Shown: in pieces, positions 43,818 to 51,630 of the stretch
Position numbering within the stretch: the first letter of the stretch is position 1
Layout of the letters: every line of letters starts with the position of its first letter
Origin: an uncultured Ruminococcus sp.
GTDB taxonomy: Bacteria; Bacillota; Clostridia; Lachnospirales; Lachnospiraceae
Length of the DNA: 64,000 bases
Assembly (NCBI GenBank): GCA_904377845.1
Contig: CAJFGR010000003.1
Location: forward strand, 62,001-126,000
Direction of reading: 5' to 3'
Notes under the pieces: generated by a model
Told to the model about the DNA's origin: nothing
Seen by the model: only the letters and a program-made list of their open reading frames with translations
Databases searched by the model: none
Made by a program: the position numbers and the translations under genes

Positions 43818-43847
43818 ATTTGAATACAAATAGTTTGAATTCAAATT
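43818..43847 (-). promoter_or_regulatory. Probable MarR operator
   Basis: AATTTGAATACAAATA followed by TTTGAATTCAAA: a perfect 12-bp palindrome (43834-43845) next to a degenerate copy (TTTGAATACAAA at 43819-43830). This is 33-62 nt upstream of the MarR start. Confidence 0.65.
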
Positions 43848-43995
43848 ATATACAACAATAACTATTATAGGAAGATGATGAAATATGTCAAGAGTAAATT
43901 GTAATGACGGGAAATGATGTAATGATCATAAAGATATGAAATGGAAATATGTTTTGTACGACAGTTTTCTCCAGTACCGGCCGGAAAAGCATAAT

Positions 43996-44037
43996 AAAAA
44001 TCCACTGTATCGATTCCCTTTTCGTACAGTGGATTTT
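43996..44037 (-). terminator. Rho-independent terminator of the orphan minus-strand RNA
   Basis: On the minus strand AAAATCCACTGTA pairs with TACAGTGGATTTT (13 bp) around a 15-nt loop and ends in TTTTTATTA. Confidence 0.85.
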
Positions 44038-44230
44038 CAGCTTATTCCATCCATTGGATCTTGCCTCCTTTATTTAATTTATTATCTATGTAAAACTATT
44101 CTTTTGAATAGTGTTTTCTGTATTTAAATTACCTTCCCATTGGACTATACCTCTTTTCTTTTATATTATGGAGTTTCAATTAAGTTTTCGGTGGTCCGTC
44201 CTCCTTATCTTTAGTTTTTCTTTCTTTTGA
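43996..44230 (-). ncRNA. Candidate small RNA of about 235 nt, no long reading frame
   Basis: In the 648-nt gap between marR and the second phosphodiesterase gene, the minus strand carries a complete transcription unit. The promoter is at 44266-44238, a strong terminator is at 44037-43996, and no frame longer than a few codons lies between with an RBS. Three similar blocks recur: AAGGAGGACGGACCACCG (about 44187-44204), GAGGTATAGTCCAATGGGAAGG (about 44131-44153) and GGAGGCAAGATCCAATGGAT (about 44047-44068). Each joins a Shine-Dalgarno-like GGAGG to a small TCCAATGGA-type hairpin. The second and third could start peptides of only 3 and 5 residues. It could be a regulatory RNA or a leader-peptide relic. 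The plus-strand region 44238-44433 is AT-rich with no feature. Confidence 0.6.
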
Positions 44231-44237
44231 TGTCATT

Positions 44238-44266
44238 ATAATAACTCATAACAAAGAAAATGTCAA
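44238..44266 (-). promoter_or_regulatory. Sigma-A promoter of the orphan minus-strand RNA
   Basis: On the minus strand TTGACA (44266-44261), a 17-bp spacer, and TATTAT (44243-44238), immediately followed by AAT so that a TATAAT also exists 3 bp further on. Confidence 0.8.
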
Positions 44267-44433
44267 TATAAAATCTGATAAAAAATATAATAATATTAAA
44301 TTTTCAAAATATTTAGAAATAATGAGCAAAATAACAGATATACAAAAATAAAATTCAAAGGTATAATCGTGGCAGAGAAAGATGAGTAACATTATAGACT
44401 TTGTGCTTAGAAATGATCGGAGGACGGATTCAT

Positions 44434-44949
44434 ATGAAAATAGCAGTACTTTCAGATACGCATGGGCTTCTGCGCCCGGAAGTAAAGCAAATGATTTCAG
44501 AATGTGATGCAGTGCTTCATGCAGGTGATATTAATTCGCAGAAAATCATAGATGAAATGAAGGCAGCGGTAAAACCGGAGGCTCCGTTTTATATCGTGCG
44601 TGGTAATAACGACAAGGAGTGGGCGGAAAAACTGCCGCATTATGAAGAATTTACCCTGGCAGGAGTATATTTTTACATGGTACATAATAAAAAAGATATT
44701 CCGGCTGATCCGGGAGACAGACAGATCGTTATATTCGGACATTCCCATAAATATCTGGAAAAGATCCGGGACGGACGGCTGTGGCTGAATCCGGGGAGCT
44801 GCGGGAAACGGAGATTTAATCAGGATATTACAATGGCGGTTTTGGTTATAGAAGACGGAACGTGGAGCGTGGAGCGGATCGATATTCCGCATGAGGTGCC
44901 CTCCGGAGAAAAGCAGAAGAGACAGAAGACGGATGGTGCGGAAAGATGA
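44434..44949 (+). CDS. YfcE-like metallophosphoesterase (second copy type)
   Basis: A 171-residue calcineurin-like phosphodiesterase. Metal motifs: VLSDTHGLL (about 5-13), HAGDINS (about 35-41), RGNNDKEW (about 63-70), MVHNKKD (in place of the usual HG) and FGHSHKYL (about 103-110). The substrate is unknown. In the fourth motif the usual T-H-G is replaced by V-H-N. ATG 44434 follows CGGAGGACGG. It is a shorter paralogue of the 13906 gene. It overlaps vanZ by 4 nt (ATGA). Confidence 0.88.
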   Translation: MKIAVLSDTHGLLRPEVKQMISECDAVLHAGDINSQKIIDEMKAAVKPEAPFYIVRGNNDKEWAEKLPHYEEFTLAGVYFYMVHNKKDIPADPGDRQIVIFGHSHKYLEKIRDGRLWLNPGSCGKRRFNQDITMAVLVIEDGTWSVERIDIPHEVPSGEKQKRQKTDGAER

Positions 44950-45506
44950 GCAGGAGAAGAAAAGTATTTCTTGTACTGATGATATTGTGGATGGCAGGCA
45001 TTTTTGCGTTTTCCTCACGTTCCGGCGATGAATCAACGGAGGACAGTTATTTTGCGGGGACTATGGTGGGAGACCTCTTTGTGCCGGGATTTGATGAGTG
45101 GAGTATGGAGAGACAGCAGGAGTTTGCCGAAATGATCGATCATCCGGTTCGCAAAACAGCCCATGCGGCGGAGTATGCGGTACTTGGGCTGCTGGCGGCG
45201 GGTGTATGTATTCCGGCTGCGGAGCGGCATAGAGGTGAAAATGAGCTGACGGGAAAAGACGGATCCGGCAGATATGTCAACGGAGGGGCTGCGAAAATCC
45301 GCAGAGAACTGTTGATACCGTGGGGGATTGCTGCGCTGTATGCCGCGACAGATGAGTTTCACCAGCTTTTTGTGCCTGGCAGGAGCGGCCAGATTTCTGA
45401 TGTGATACTGGACAGCGCAGGGGCGCTGGCGGGGCTTTTGATACTGGCATTGGTGAGAAAAATCATGAGCAGACGCCAGAATAACATAGAAAAATGCGCA
45501 AAATAA
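44946..45506 (+). CDS. VanZ family membrane protein
   Basis: A 186-residue membrane protein with four hydrophobic segments. The family core is visible: WMAGIFAFSSRSGDES near the start, DHPVRKTAHAAEYAVLGLLAAG, and LYAATDEFHQLFVPGRSGQISDVILDSAGALAG. VanZ was named for teicoplanin resistance in enterococci, but most members, including lone chromosomal ones such as this, have no known resistance role. A variable 35-residue insert separates helices 2 and 3. Translationally coupled to the phosphoesterase. Confidence 0.9.
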   Translation: MSRRRKVFLVLMILWMAGIFAFSSRSGDESTEDSYFAGTMVGDLFVPGFDEWSMERQQEFAEMIDHPVRKTAHAAEYAVLGLLAAGVCIPAAERHRGENELTGKDGSGRYVNGGAAKIRRELLIPWGIAALYAATDEFHQLFVPGRSGQISDVILDSAGALAGLLILALVRKIMSRRQNNIEKCAK

Positions 45507-45548
45507 TTTGAAAATCAAAATAAAAACAGAGCGCAATCCAATTTCCTA

Positions 45549-45576
45549 TTGACAAACCGGATTTTTGAGATATAAT
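45549..45576 (+). promoter_or_regulatory. Sigma-A promoter of the T-box/cstA transcript
   Basis: TTGACA (45549-45554) and TATAAT (45571-45576) with a 16-bp spacer. Initiation near 45583 precedes the T-box stem I. Confidence 0.85.
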
Positions 45577-45583
45577 AAAACCG

Positions 45584-45938
45584 GATTGAAAAAAGCCAAT
45601 GCGAAGAACAGGACAGGACTTCCATGGCCGTCATGCTTACAGAGAGTTTCCGTGTGGTGCGAGGAAACAGCAGGGTCGGGAAAGCTATCACCTGCGAGCA
45701 GTCAGGGCGAAAGGAATCAGGGCAGATCCATAATAAACAGGAATGCCACGAGCTGATTAACCCGGACCGGAATTCCCCCGTTATAGGGAAAACTGTTAAA
45801 CCGCAGTATTAACCGGATGACCGGGATGCATATGCGGGAGACAGGACAGAGAGACCGGAACTATCCGGTAACAGAAGTGGTAACGCGGAGGAAAAGCTTC
45901 GTCTTCTGACAGAGTAATCTGACAGAGGGCGTTTTTTT
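45584..45938 (+). promoter_or_regulatory. T-box leader upstream of cstA
   Basis: The stem I distal elements are present: ACAGAGAG (about 45631-45638), then GGTGCGA (about 45656-45662) flanked by TTTCC/GGAAA. The T-box antiterminator bulge reads AGAAGTGGTAACGCGGA (45873-45889), a close match to the AGxGTGGTACCGCG consensus. Its TGGT would pair with a tRNA ending ACCA. It is followed by the terminator at 45899-45938. The specifier codon could not be assigned by eye. Confidence 0.85.
45899..45938 (+). terminator. T-box regulated terminator
   Basis: CGTCTTCTG pairs with CAGAGGGCG (with G-U pairs) and is followed by seven T residues (45931-45938). Confidence 0.85.
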
Positions 45939-46057
45939 GTGCGATAAGCCCGGCAAAAGGCTGCAATGCCTTTCGGAAGTTGGCTTTGATCCGAAAATAT
46001 CTGAAAAGGATGTTTTCTAACTTATCACAGTTTTTCTTTAACAAAGGAGAGAGGATT

Positions 46058-47746
46058 ATGAACACTTTAGTAATCGTGCTGATTGCCGCTGTATGTCTGA
46101 TCGCAGCGTATGCGCTGTACGGACGATGGCTGGCAAAGAAATGGGGAATCGACCCGAAAGCTAAGACACCTGCAGTTATACACAATGATGGCCAGGATTA
46201 TGTACCGACAGACGGATGGACAGTATTTGCTCATCAGTTCTCGTCAATCGCAGGCGCAGGCCCTGTCACCGGAGCAATCCAGGCGGCTGCATTCGGATGG
46301 CTGCCGGTTCTTCTGTGGATCATCCTTGGAGGTATCTTCTTCGGTGCTGTTACAGACTTCGGTGCGCTGTATGCAAGTGTGAAGAACGACGGTAAATCCA
46401 TGGGACTTCTGATCGAGAAATATATCGGAAAAGCAGGACGTAAGCTGTTCCTCGGATTCTGCTGGCTGTTCTGCCTGATCGTTATCGCGGCATTTGCCGA
46501 TATGGTGGCAGATACATTCAACGCATATGTAGTGACAGACGGAGTACAGACACTTTCCGAAAATGCAACTGTAAACGGTGCAGCAGGAAGTATCTCCCTG
46601 TTCTTCATCCTGTTTGCAGTGGTATTTGGTGTAGTACAGCATAAAGTGAAATTTACCGGCTGGAAAGAAGTTGTATTCGGACTGGTATGTACAGTACTTG
46701 CGTTTGTATTTGGTATGAATTTCCCGGTAATTCTTGGAAAAGATATGTGGGTATATATTGCATTTGTCTACATCTTCCTTGCAGCGGTGCTGCCGATGTG
46801 GTTTGTAATGCAGCCGAGAGACTATATGTCAACATTCATGTTTATCGGTATGATTGCCGGAGCAGTGCTTGGTCTTATTTTCGCACACCCGACAATGAAT
46901 CTTCCGGCATATACAGGTTTCAATAATGAAAGCCTGGGTACACTTTTCCCGATTCTGTTTGTAACGGTTGCCTGCGGTGCGGTATCCGGATTCCACAGTC
47001 TGGTGTCTTCCGGTACTTCATCCAAGACAATTTCAAATGAGAAAGATATGCTGAAAGTCGGATATGGAGCAATGGTGCTGGAAAGTCTTCTGGCTGTTAT
47101 CGCTCTCTGTGTAGCAGGTGCTGCGGCAGGAGCGGACGGAACAGCCGCAGTTGGAACACCGTTCCAGATCTTCTCTTCAGGAGTTGCAGGATTCCTTGAG
47201 ATGTTCGGTATTCCGGTTTATGTGGCACAGAGCTTCATGACGATGTGTGTATCCGCGCTGGCATTTACCACACTGGATTCCGTTGCACGTATCGGACGTA
47301 TGTCCTTCCAGGAGCTGTTCAGCGTAGATGATATGGAACACGCTGCAGGATGGAGAAAAGTTCTCTGCAATAAATATTTCTCAACGATCATTACACTGGT
47401 ATTCGGCTACATCCTGACACAGGTTGGATACTCCAATATCTGGCCGCTGTTCGGAAGCGCCAACCAGCTGCTGAGTGCACTTGTGCTGATCACACTGTGC
47501 GTATTCCTGAAAGTGACAGGAAGAACACTGAAGACACTGGTTCCGCCGTTCGTGATCATGCTGATCGTGACATTTACCGCACTGGTACAGAGATTTATCT
47601 CTCTTGTCAAAGCATTCTCAGCCGGAACAGGCGTGTTCATGGTTGAGGGACTGCAGCTTATCGTTGCAGTACTGCTGATGATCCTTGGAGTGACGATCGT
47701 AGTTACTTCCGGAAAAGAGCTTATCAGGAAGAAAGCTGAGAACTAA
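46058..47746 (+). CDS. cstA: Carbon starvation protein CstA family transporter
   Basis: A 562-residue membrane transporter with about 15 hydrophobic segments. The family core includes FAHQFSSIAGAGPVTGAIQAA, GGIFFGAVTDFGALYASVKNDG, ACGAVSGFHSLVSSGTSSKT and FTTLDSVARIGR. CstA-type proteins import peptides or pyruvate. The T-box leader suggests induction when one amino acid is scarce, which fits peptide or amino-acid supply. ATG 46058 follows AAGGAGAGAGG; an earlier in-frame ATG at 45980 overlaps leader sequence and lacks an RBS. Confidence 0.92.
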   Translation: MNTLVIVLIAAVCLIAAYALYGRWLAKKWGIDPKAKTPAVIHNDGQDYVPTDGWTVFAHQFSSIAGAGPVTGAIQAAAFGWLPVLLWIILGGIFFGAVTDFGALYASVKNDGKSMGLLIEKYIGKAGRKLFLGFCWLFCLIVIAAFADMVADTFNAYVVTDGVQTLSENATVNGAAGSISLFFILFAVVFGVVQHKVKFTGWKEVVFGLVCTVLAFVFGMNFPVILGKDMWVYIAFVYIFLAAVLPMWFVMQPRDYMSTFMFIGMIAGAVLGLIFAHPTMNLPAYTGFNNESLGTLFPILFVTVACGAVSGFHSLVSSGTSSKTISNEKDMLKVGYGAMVLESLLAVIALCVAGAAAGADGTAAVGTPFQIFSSGVAGFLEMFGIPVYVAQSFMTMCVSALAFTTLDSVARIGRMSFQELFSVDDMEHAAGWRKVLCNKYFSTIITLVFGYILTQVGYSNIWPLFGSANQLLSALVLITLCVFLKVTGRTLKTLVPPFVIMLIVTFTALVQRFISLVKAFSAGTGVFMVEGLQLIVAVLLMILGVTIVVTSGKELIRKKAEN

Positions 47747-47760
47747 ATAGCTTTAAAAAT

Positions 47761-47806
47761 AACAGTTCAACGTCCTGATCCGGGACGGCTGAACTGTTAT
47801 TTTTTA
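47761..47806 (+). terminator. Terminator after cstA
   Basis: AACAGTTCA..CGTCC pairs with GGACG..TGAACTGTT around a GATCC-type loop, followed by ATTTTTTAT. The convergent permease gene ends at 47804, inside the T run. Confidence 0.9.
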
Positions 47807-48343
47807 TACTATGTGTCTGCTGCGGTGCCAGTCGGCCAGCAGCAGTACGATGACAGCCGCTATACAGAAAATGAAGGCATAGCCGAACTGCTGCAGAAGC
47901 TGCAGAAGCGGCGCTGCAGCGCCCAGGATAATGCCTGCGGCGGAAAAGTAAATGATCAGTCCGCCTATAAAAAATATACTTGCGCCGCGCAGGAGCAGAA
48001 GTGCTTTTGCGCGGTATATTTTTTTGATGTCTACAGGCGCAAAGAGATACTTGGAAATGACGGGAACCTCCTGTCCCTGCTCCCTGATGTAAAAAAGTGC
48101 GCTGTTCAGTGTGGAAATCGTAATCATGAAGAACAGCTCGAACCGGAAGACGTTTAGAGCAAACTCTTCAGCAGCGTTTTTGGACTCCAGCGCTGTCCTG
48201 AGGGCATCGGACGCTCTGGCGGCAGCAGATGCATTTACCGCTGCCTCAAGAAAAAAGAAAAACAGGGAGATCGCCAGCAGCACATAGTATGTGGTGCACT
48301 TCAGATGTTTCTTTTCATATCTGTAATAGCTAAATGTTTTCAT
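47804..48343 (-). CDS. ABC transporter membrane subunit (short)
   Basis: A 179-residue membrane protein with four hydrophobic segments (about 20-40, 65-85, 110-130, 145-172). It is the fifth and last gene of the minus-strand ABC operon and lies 34 nt after the second ATPase, so it is probably its permease partner. There is a basic N-terminus (YRYEKKHLKC). No known family motif was seen. Relatives in YtrA-type operons act in envelope stress or drug response. Confidence 0.72.
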   Translation of the reverse strand: MKTFSYYRYEKKHLKCTTYYVLLAISLFFFFLEAAVNASAAARASDALRTALESKNAAEEFALNVFRFELFFMITISTLNSALFYIREQGQEVPVISKYLFAPVDIKKIYRAKALLLLRGASIFFIGGLIIYFSAAGIILGAAAPLLQLLQQFGYAFIFCIAAVIVLLLADWHRSRHIV

Positions 48344-48377
48344 GGTATCCCTCCTTCATGGAATCGGCAGGCCTGTA

Positions 48378-49127
48378 TTATGAACGAGACGATTTCTTTC
48401 TGTGCTCCAGTTCCAGCAGGTCCCGGATGTGCGGCGCGGATACTCCCGTAAGTTCTCTGTACCGGTCATTCAGAGCCTCCTTTGAAGCGTCTGCGGTCAA
48501 CCGTCCGTTTTCAAGGATCAGGAGATAATCAGCCAGCCGGTCCACATCTTCTGTAATATGTGTGGAGAGCAGGATTCCCATATCACGGTCAAGCAGTTCG
48601 CCAAGAAGATCGAGAAACTCACGGCGGAACACAGGATCAAATCCTTCCAGCGGTTCATCGAGGAAGAGAAAATCCGGATGATGCGCCAGCGCGAAACAGA
48701 TCTGCAGCTTCATGAATTCCCCCTTGGAAAGCTGATATATCCTCTTCGACGGATTAACACCCAGATGGCTGAGATAAGAAGAATAATCGCGTATGGACCA
48801 GTCCGGATAGAATTCACCGTAAGTAAGCCCGTTCTGTGCGACGGATTTCTCCATAAAAAACGGACATTTCTCACTGATATAACCAAGTCTCCGGCGGTAG
48901 GCTTCCGGAGACGTCCTCAGTGAGATGTCTCCGATCTGCGCGTCGCCTGAAAAGCCGTGTGAGAAGCCATTGTCAACTCCGGTGATACAGTTGAGAAGCG
49001 TTGTCTTTCCGGAGCCGTTTACGCCCGCAAGCACATAGAAATATCCGGTCTCCATGGAGAAAGATACATTGTCCAGACAGAAATTTTTGTATCGTCTGGT
49101 GATATTTGTACAGGAAAATGTGGTCAT
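48378..49127 (-). CDS. ABC transporter ATP-binding protein (second)
   Basis: A 249-residue ATPase. Walker A GVNGSGKTTLLN, Q-loop region around GYISEKCPFF, signature LSKGEFMKLQICF, Walker B FLFLDEPLEGFD and the switch STHITEDVDRLAD are visible. ATG 49127 overlaps the GntR stop (ATGA) and follows GGAGGTGAAAAG. It pairs with the permease encoded next. The export substrate is unknown. Confidence 0.9.
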   Translation of the reverse strand: MTTFSCTNITRRYKNFCLDNVSFSMETGYFYVLAGVNGSGKTTLLNCITGVDNGFSHGFSGDAQIGDISLRTSPEAYRRRLGYISEKCPFFMEKSVAQNGLTYGEFYPDWSIRDYSSYLSHLGVNPSKRIYQLSKGEFMKLQICFALAHHPDFLFLDEPLEGFDPVFRREFLDLLGELLDRDMGILLSTHITEDVDRLADYLLILENGRLTADASKEALNDRYRELTGVSAPHIRDLLELEHRKKSSRS

Positions 49128-49510
49128 TGCTTTTCACCTCCGTTATCCCAGAACATCTGAACCATATCGGAAACTTCTTCCGGAGAGAGGCCCAGCCCTT
49201 TTGCCTCACGGATCATATCGCGAAGCCTTTTTTCATACTCCTTCAGACGGCTTTCCAGAAGAAGATTCTGGTTTACTTTGTTTACAAAGAACCCTTTTCC
49301 CTGCTCGGAGTAGATGAGGCCCTGTTTCTCAAGTTCTTCATATGCCCGCTTGGTGGTGATCACGCTGATACCAAGATCTCTCGCGAGAGAACGGATCGAG
49401 GGCAGCATATCTCCGGCCTGCAGTTCGTGGTTCACTATGGAATTTTTGACCGCCTGTACGATCTGGTCATAGATCGGGCGGGGACTGTTTTCATTAATAA
49501 ATATCTTCAT
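49124..49510 (-). CDS. GntR family regulator (YtrA type)
   Basis: A 128-residue regulator with an N-terminal GntR winged helix (about 8-75): PIYDQIVQAVKNSIVNHELQAG, MLPSIRSLARDLGISVITTKRAYEELE and KQGLIYSEQGKGFFV. A short helical C-terminus (about 80-125) is typical of the YtrA subfamily, which has no large ligand domain. YtrA represses ABC operons and responds to envelope stress. Here it is the third gene of a five-gene operon, lying between two ATPase/permease pairs, and probably binds the operator at 51192-51224. Confidence 0.9.
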   Translation of the reverse strand: MKIFINENSPRPIYDQIVQAVKNSIVNHELQAGDMLPSIRSLARDLGISVITTKRAYEELEKQGLIYSEQGKGFFVNKVNQNLLLESRLKEYEKRLRDMIREAKGLGLSPEEVSDMVQMFWDNGGEKQ

Positions 49511-49513
49511 ATG

Positions 49514-50302
49514 TCATTCCTTTTCAACCGGGAAATACAGTTTTTCATAATCGAGCATAGTCTTAAGAACCGGTGTTATGTGTCTTTTGGCGAGGTATAT
49601 ATTGAGAAGCAGAGCCGGGATCCACCATGCTGCGTGTACCCATGTAAATGAGGATACAGTGCACAGAAGACTGTAAAAAATTGTGTTTTCCAGAAGGAGG
49701 AGGGCGCTCCAGTAGATTGATACAAATGTGGCGCTGCTTCGTTCCGTTACCATGTCAGGGCATACTTTCAGCGCTTCCTTTCGGTTGCCCGGATCCGGAT
49801 TCAGGCTGAACGCGATAATCGTAAAGAATGTCAGACTGACCTGCACGGCAAGCACCGGCGGATCCATCAGTAAGAAAGCGCCAAGCCAGAACGTGCAGAT
49901 GGCTGTGAGAAGAAGCAGCAGGAACACAGCCTTCCACAGCAGGTAATACTTGAGGCATCGCAGTTTGTCCTGTTCATCCGCAGGACAGGCATAAAGCGCT
50001 CTGGGCAGGCTTAAGGGAAGCCGGCGTGAAATGAGCCAGATCACTACAAGCAGAAGCAGGATGACCAGGCAGTAGTATATATAAGAATTGGACTGGACCA
50101 GCTCTAACAGCAGCTCTTTCATCCGGACCGGGTCGTCATATGCCGGAGTCCGTACGGCGCTGTCCAGATTTATGAAAAGCTGCATGGTTACAAAATTAAT
50201 CAGAACTGCCGTAGCTATAATATAGACAAATACATATAAAATAAACAGAGGAAGGCGGTGCCATACCGAGAGCATCAGCCTGTAAAAAGCAAGTTTTTTC
50301 AT
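49514..50302 (-). CDS. ABC transporter membrane subunit (long)
   Basis: A 262-residue membrane protein with six hydrophobic segments: about 17-37, 75-95, 115-145, 155-172, 192-210 and 215-235. It follows the first ATPase with a 4-nt overlap (ATGA), so it is probably its permease. No recognised family motif apart from the general ABC-2 look. A 4-nt gap precedes the GntR start. Confidence 0.75.
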   Translation of the reverse strand: MKKLAFYRLMLSVWHRLPLFILYVFVYIIATAVLINFVTMQLFINLDSAVRTPAYDDPVRMKELLLELVQSNSYIYYCLVILLLLVVIWLISRRLPLSLPRALYACPADEQDKLRCLKYYLLWKAVFLLLLLTAICTFWLGAFLLMDPPVLAVQVSLTFFTIIAFSLNPDPGNRKEALKVCPDMVTERSSATFVSIYWSALLLLENTIFYSLLCTVSSFTWVHAAWWIPALLLNIYLAKRHITPVLKTMLDYEKLYFPVEKE

Positions 50303-51156
50303 GAGATACAGCCTCCTTTCCTGAGATAGAAGAGCAGTTCCGCAAGAGTGGGACAGGATACAGCAAGACCTTCTGTCATGGACGGCTCCGGATATTCGGC
50401 GAGGGCGGTACTGCCGTACTGCTCGTGGACCGCGGCAAGGATCTTCGGACTGTGCAGTGAACGGATCTGCTGTTCCGTGCCTTCCAGCAGGACGAAACGC
50501 TCCCGGAGACTCTCTTTGTCCATACAGAAGCAGAATCTGCCTTCGTCGAGCAGGGCGATGTAGTCGCCGATCTGATCCAGATCCGCTGTCAGATGCGTGG
50601 AAAAGAGGACACTCCGTGTGCCGTCTTCTACAAGCTCCTGCATATAACCTGTAAGCTCCCGGCGAAAGAGCGGATCCAGTCCCGCGGCAGGTTCATCCAT
50701 GATGAAAAGTTTTGCCTGATGGGAGAGGGCGAAAGCAAGCTGGAAGCGGGTCTTCTGACCTTTGGATAGTCTGCCTGTTTTCTGTTTCGGATCCAGATTG
50801 AAGCGCTCGCAGAACTGAAGAAAAAGGCTGTGGTCATATTTGCTGTATGTGGAGCCGAAGTATCTGCCGTTTGCGGAGATGCTTAATTTTTCTTCAAAGA
50901 TAAATTCATCAAGTACAAAGCCGATCTGATCTTTGGCCTCGTGCTCCATTGAATCCATAGGACATCCGTTTACAACAATGGCGCCGGAATCCTTATGATA
51001 CAGATTCAGGATCGTGCGGATCAGGGAAGTCTTGCCTGATCCGTTGCGCCCGATTAGTCCGAAGATGTATCCCGGTTCCAGAGTGAATGAGATATCCTGC
51101 AGATGCAGAGTGCCTATTTGTTTATCAAGATGGGAAATCTTCAACAATGGTTTCAT
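50299..51156 (-). CDS. ABC transporter ATP-binding protein (first)
   Basis: A 285-residue ATPase with Walker A GRNGSGKTSLIR, signature LSKGQKTRFQLAFAL, Walker B KLFIMDEPAAGLDP and the switch STHLTADLDQIGDY. A C-terminal extension (about 215-285) follows the core domain. It is the first gene of the five-gene YtrA-type operon. ATG 51156 follows AAAGGAGGGACTGC. The promoter and operator lie 36-84 nt upstream. The operon probably exports an antimicrobial or envelope-active molecule (inferred from YtrA operons). Confidence 0.9.
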   Translation of the reverse strand: MKPLLKISHLDKQIGTLHLQDISFTLEPGYIFGLIGRNGSGKTSLIRTILNLYHKDSGAIVVNGCPMDSMEHEAKDQIGFVLDEFIFEEKLSISANGRYFGSTYSKYDHSLFLQFCERFNLDPKQKTGRLSKGQKTRFQLAFALSHQAKLFIMDEPAAGLDPLFRRELTGYMQELVEDGTRSVLFSTHLTADLDQIGDYIALLDEGRFCFCMDKESLRERFVLLEGTEQQIRSLHSPKILAAVHEQYGSTALAEYPEPSMTEGLAVSCPTLAELLFYLRKGGCIS

Positions 51157-51191
51157 ATGGCAGTCCCTCCTTTCAGGTTGGGGGAATACAA

Positions 51192-51240
51192 CTGTATATG
51201 TTTATATATACAGTATATATACAGATATAAGATATGTCAA
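51192..51240 (-). promoter_or_regulatory. Promoter and GntR/YtrA operator of the ABC operon
   Basis: On the minus strand TTGACA (51240-51235), a 17-bp spacer and TATACT (51217-51212) form a near-consensus promoter. CTGTATATATACTGTATATA followed by TAAACATATACAG (51224-51192) contains three CTGTATAT / ATATACAG half-sites, giving overlapping inverted repeats across the -10. Confidence 0.8.
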
Positions 51241-51380
51241 GCAGATACGAAAAAGATTATATAGAAAGCGCAACACGGAATAGATTTCAGATGTTATAAT
51301 GGAAAAACAGTAATCGGCGCAACAGGAAAAAGCCTGCTGTAAGGCTGCGTACAGCATGAGGAAAAATGAGGAGAAGCAGA

Positions 51381-51569
51381 ATGAAACAAAAAGAGAGAGC
51401 AAGCTGTGAGACTTGCGCGTTCTATATATATGATGAAGAGTACGGTGCATATCTCTGCGATATGAATATGGACGAGGACGATTATGTAAGAATCATGTCT
51501 GACCGGTATTATCAATGTCCCTATTACAGGAACGGGGATGAGTATGCAGTAGTCAGAAAGCAGATGTAG
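51381..51569 (+). CDS. Small DUF6472-type protein
   Basis: A 62-residue cytoplasmic protein with four cysteines in CETCAFYIYDEEYGAYLC and CPYYRNGDEYAVVRKQM, and an acidic centre (MNMDEDDY). The Cys spacing suggests a small zinc-binding fold. This is a common Lachnospiraceae family (DUF6472) of unknown role. ATG 51381 follows GAGGAGAAGCAG. A TATAAT at about 51294 lies upstream. Confidence 0.78.
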   Translation: MKQKERASCETCAFYIYDEEYGAYLCDMNMDEDDYVRIMSDRYYQCPYYRNGDEYAVVRKQM

Positions 51570-51630
51570 GATCAGATATGTAGAAATGTAGAGACAATCT
51601 GTGGATTGTCAGATGCGGGAGGAAATTAAG

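Noticed and set aside
43936..44127. A 63-codon plus-strand frame in the AT-rich gap after marR
   Set aside because: No ribosome binding site and no protein-like conservation signal; it runs antisense through the terminator and part of the candidate minus-strand RNA.
44946..45506. Glycopeptide resistance locus suggested by VanZ
   Set aside because: No vanA/H/X/R/S genes nearby; lone VanZ family proteins are widespread and not evidence of resistance.
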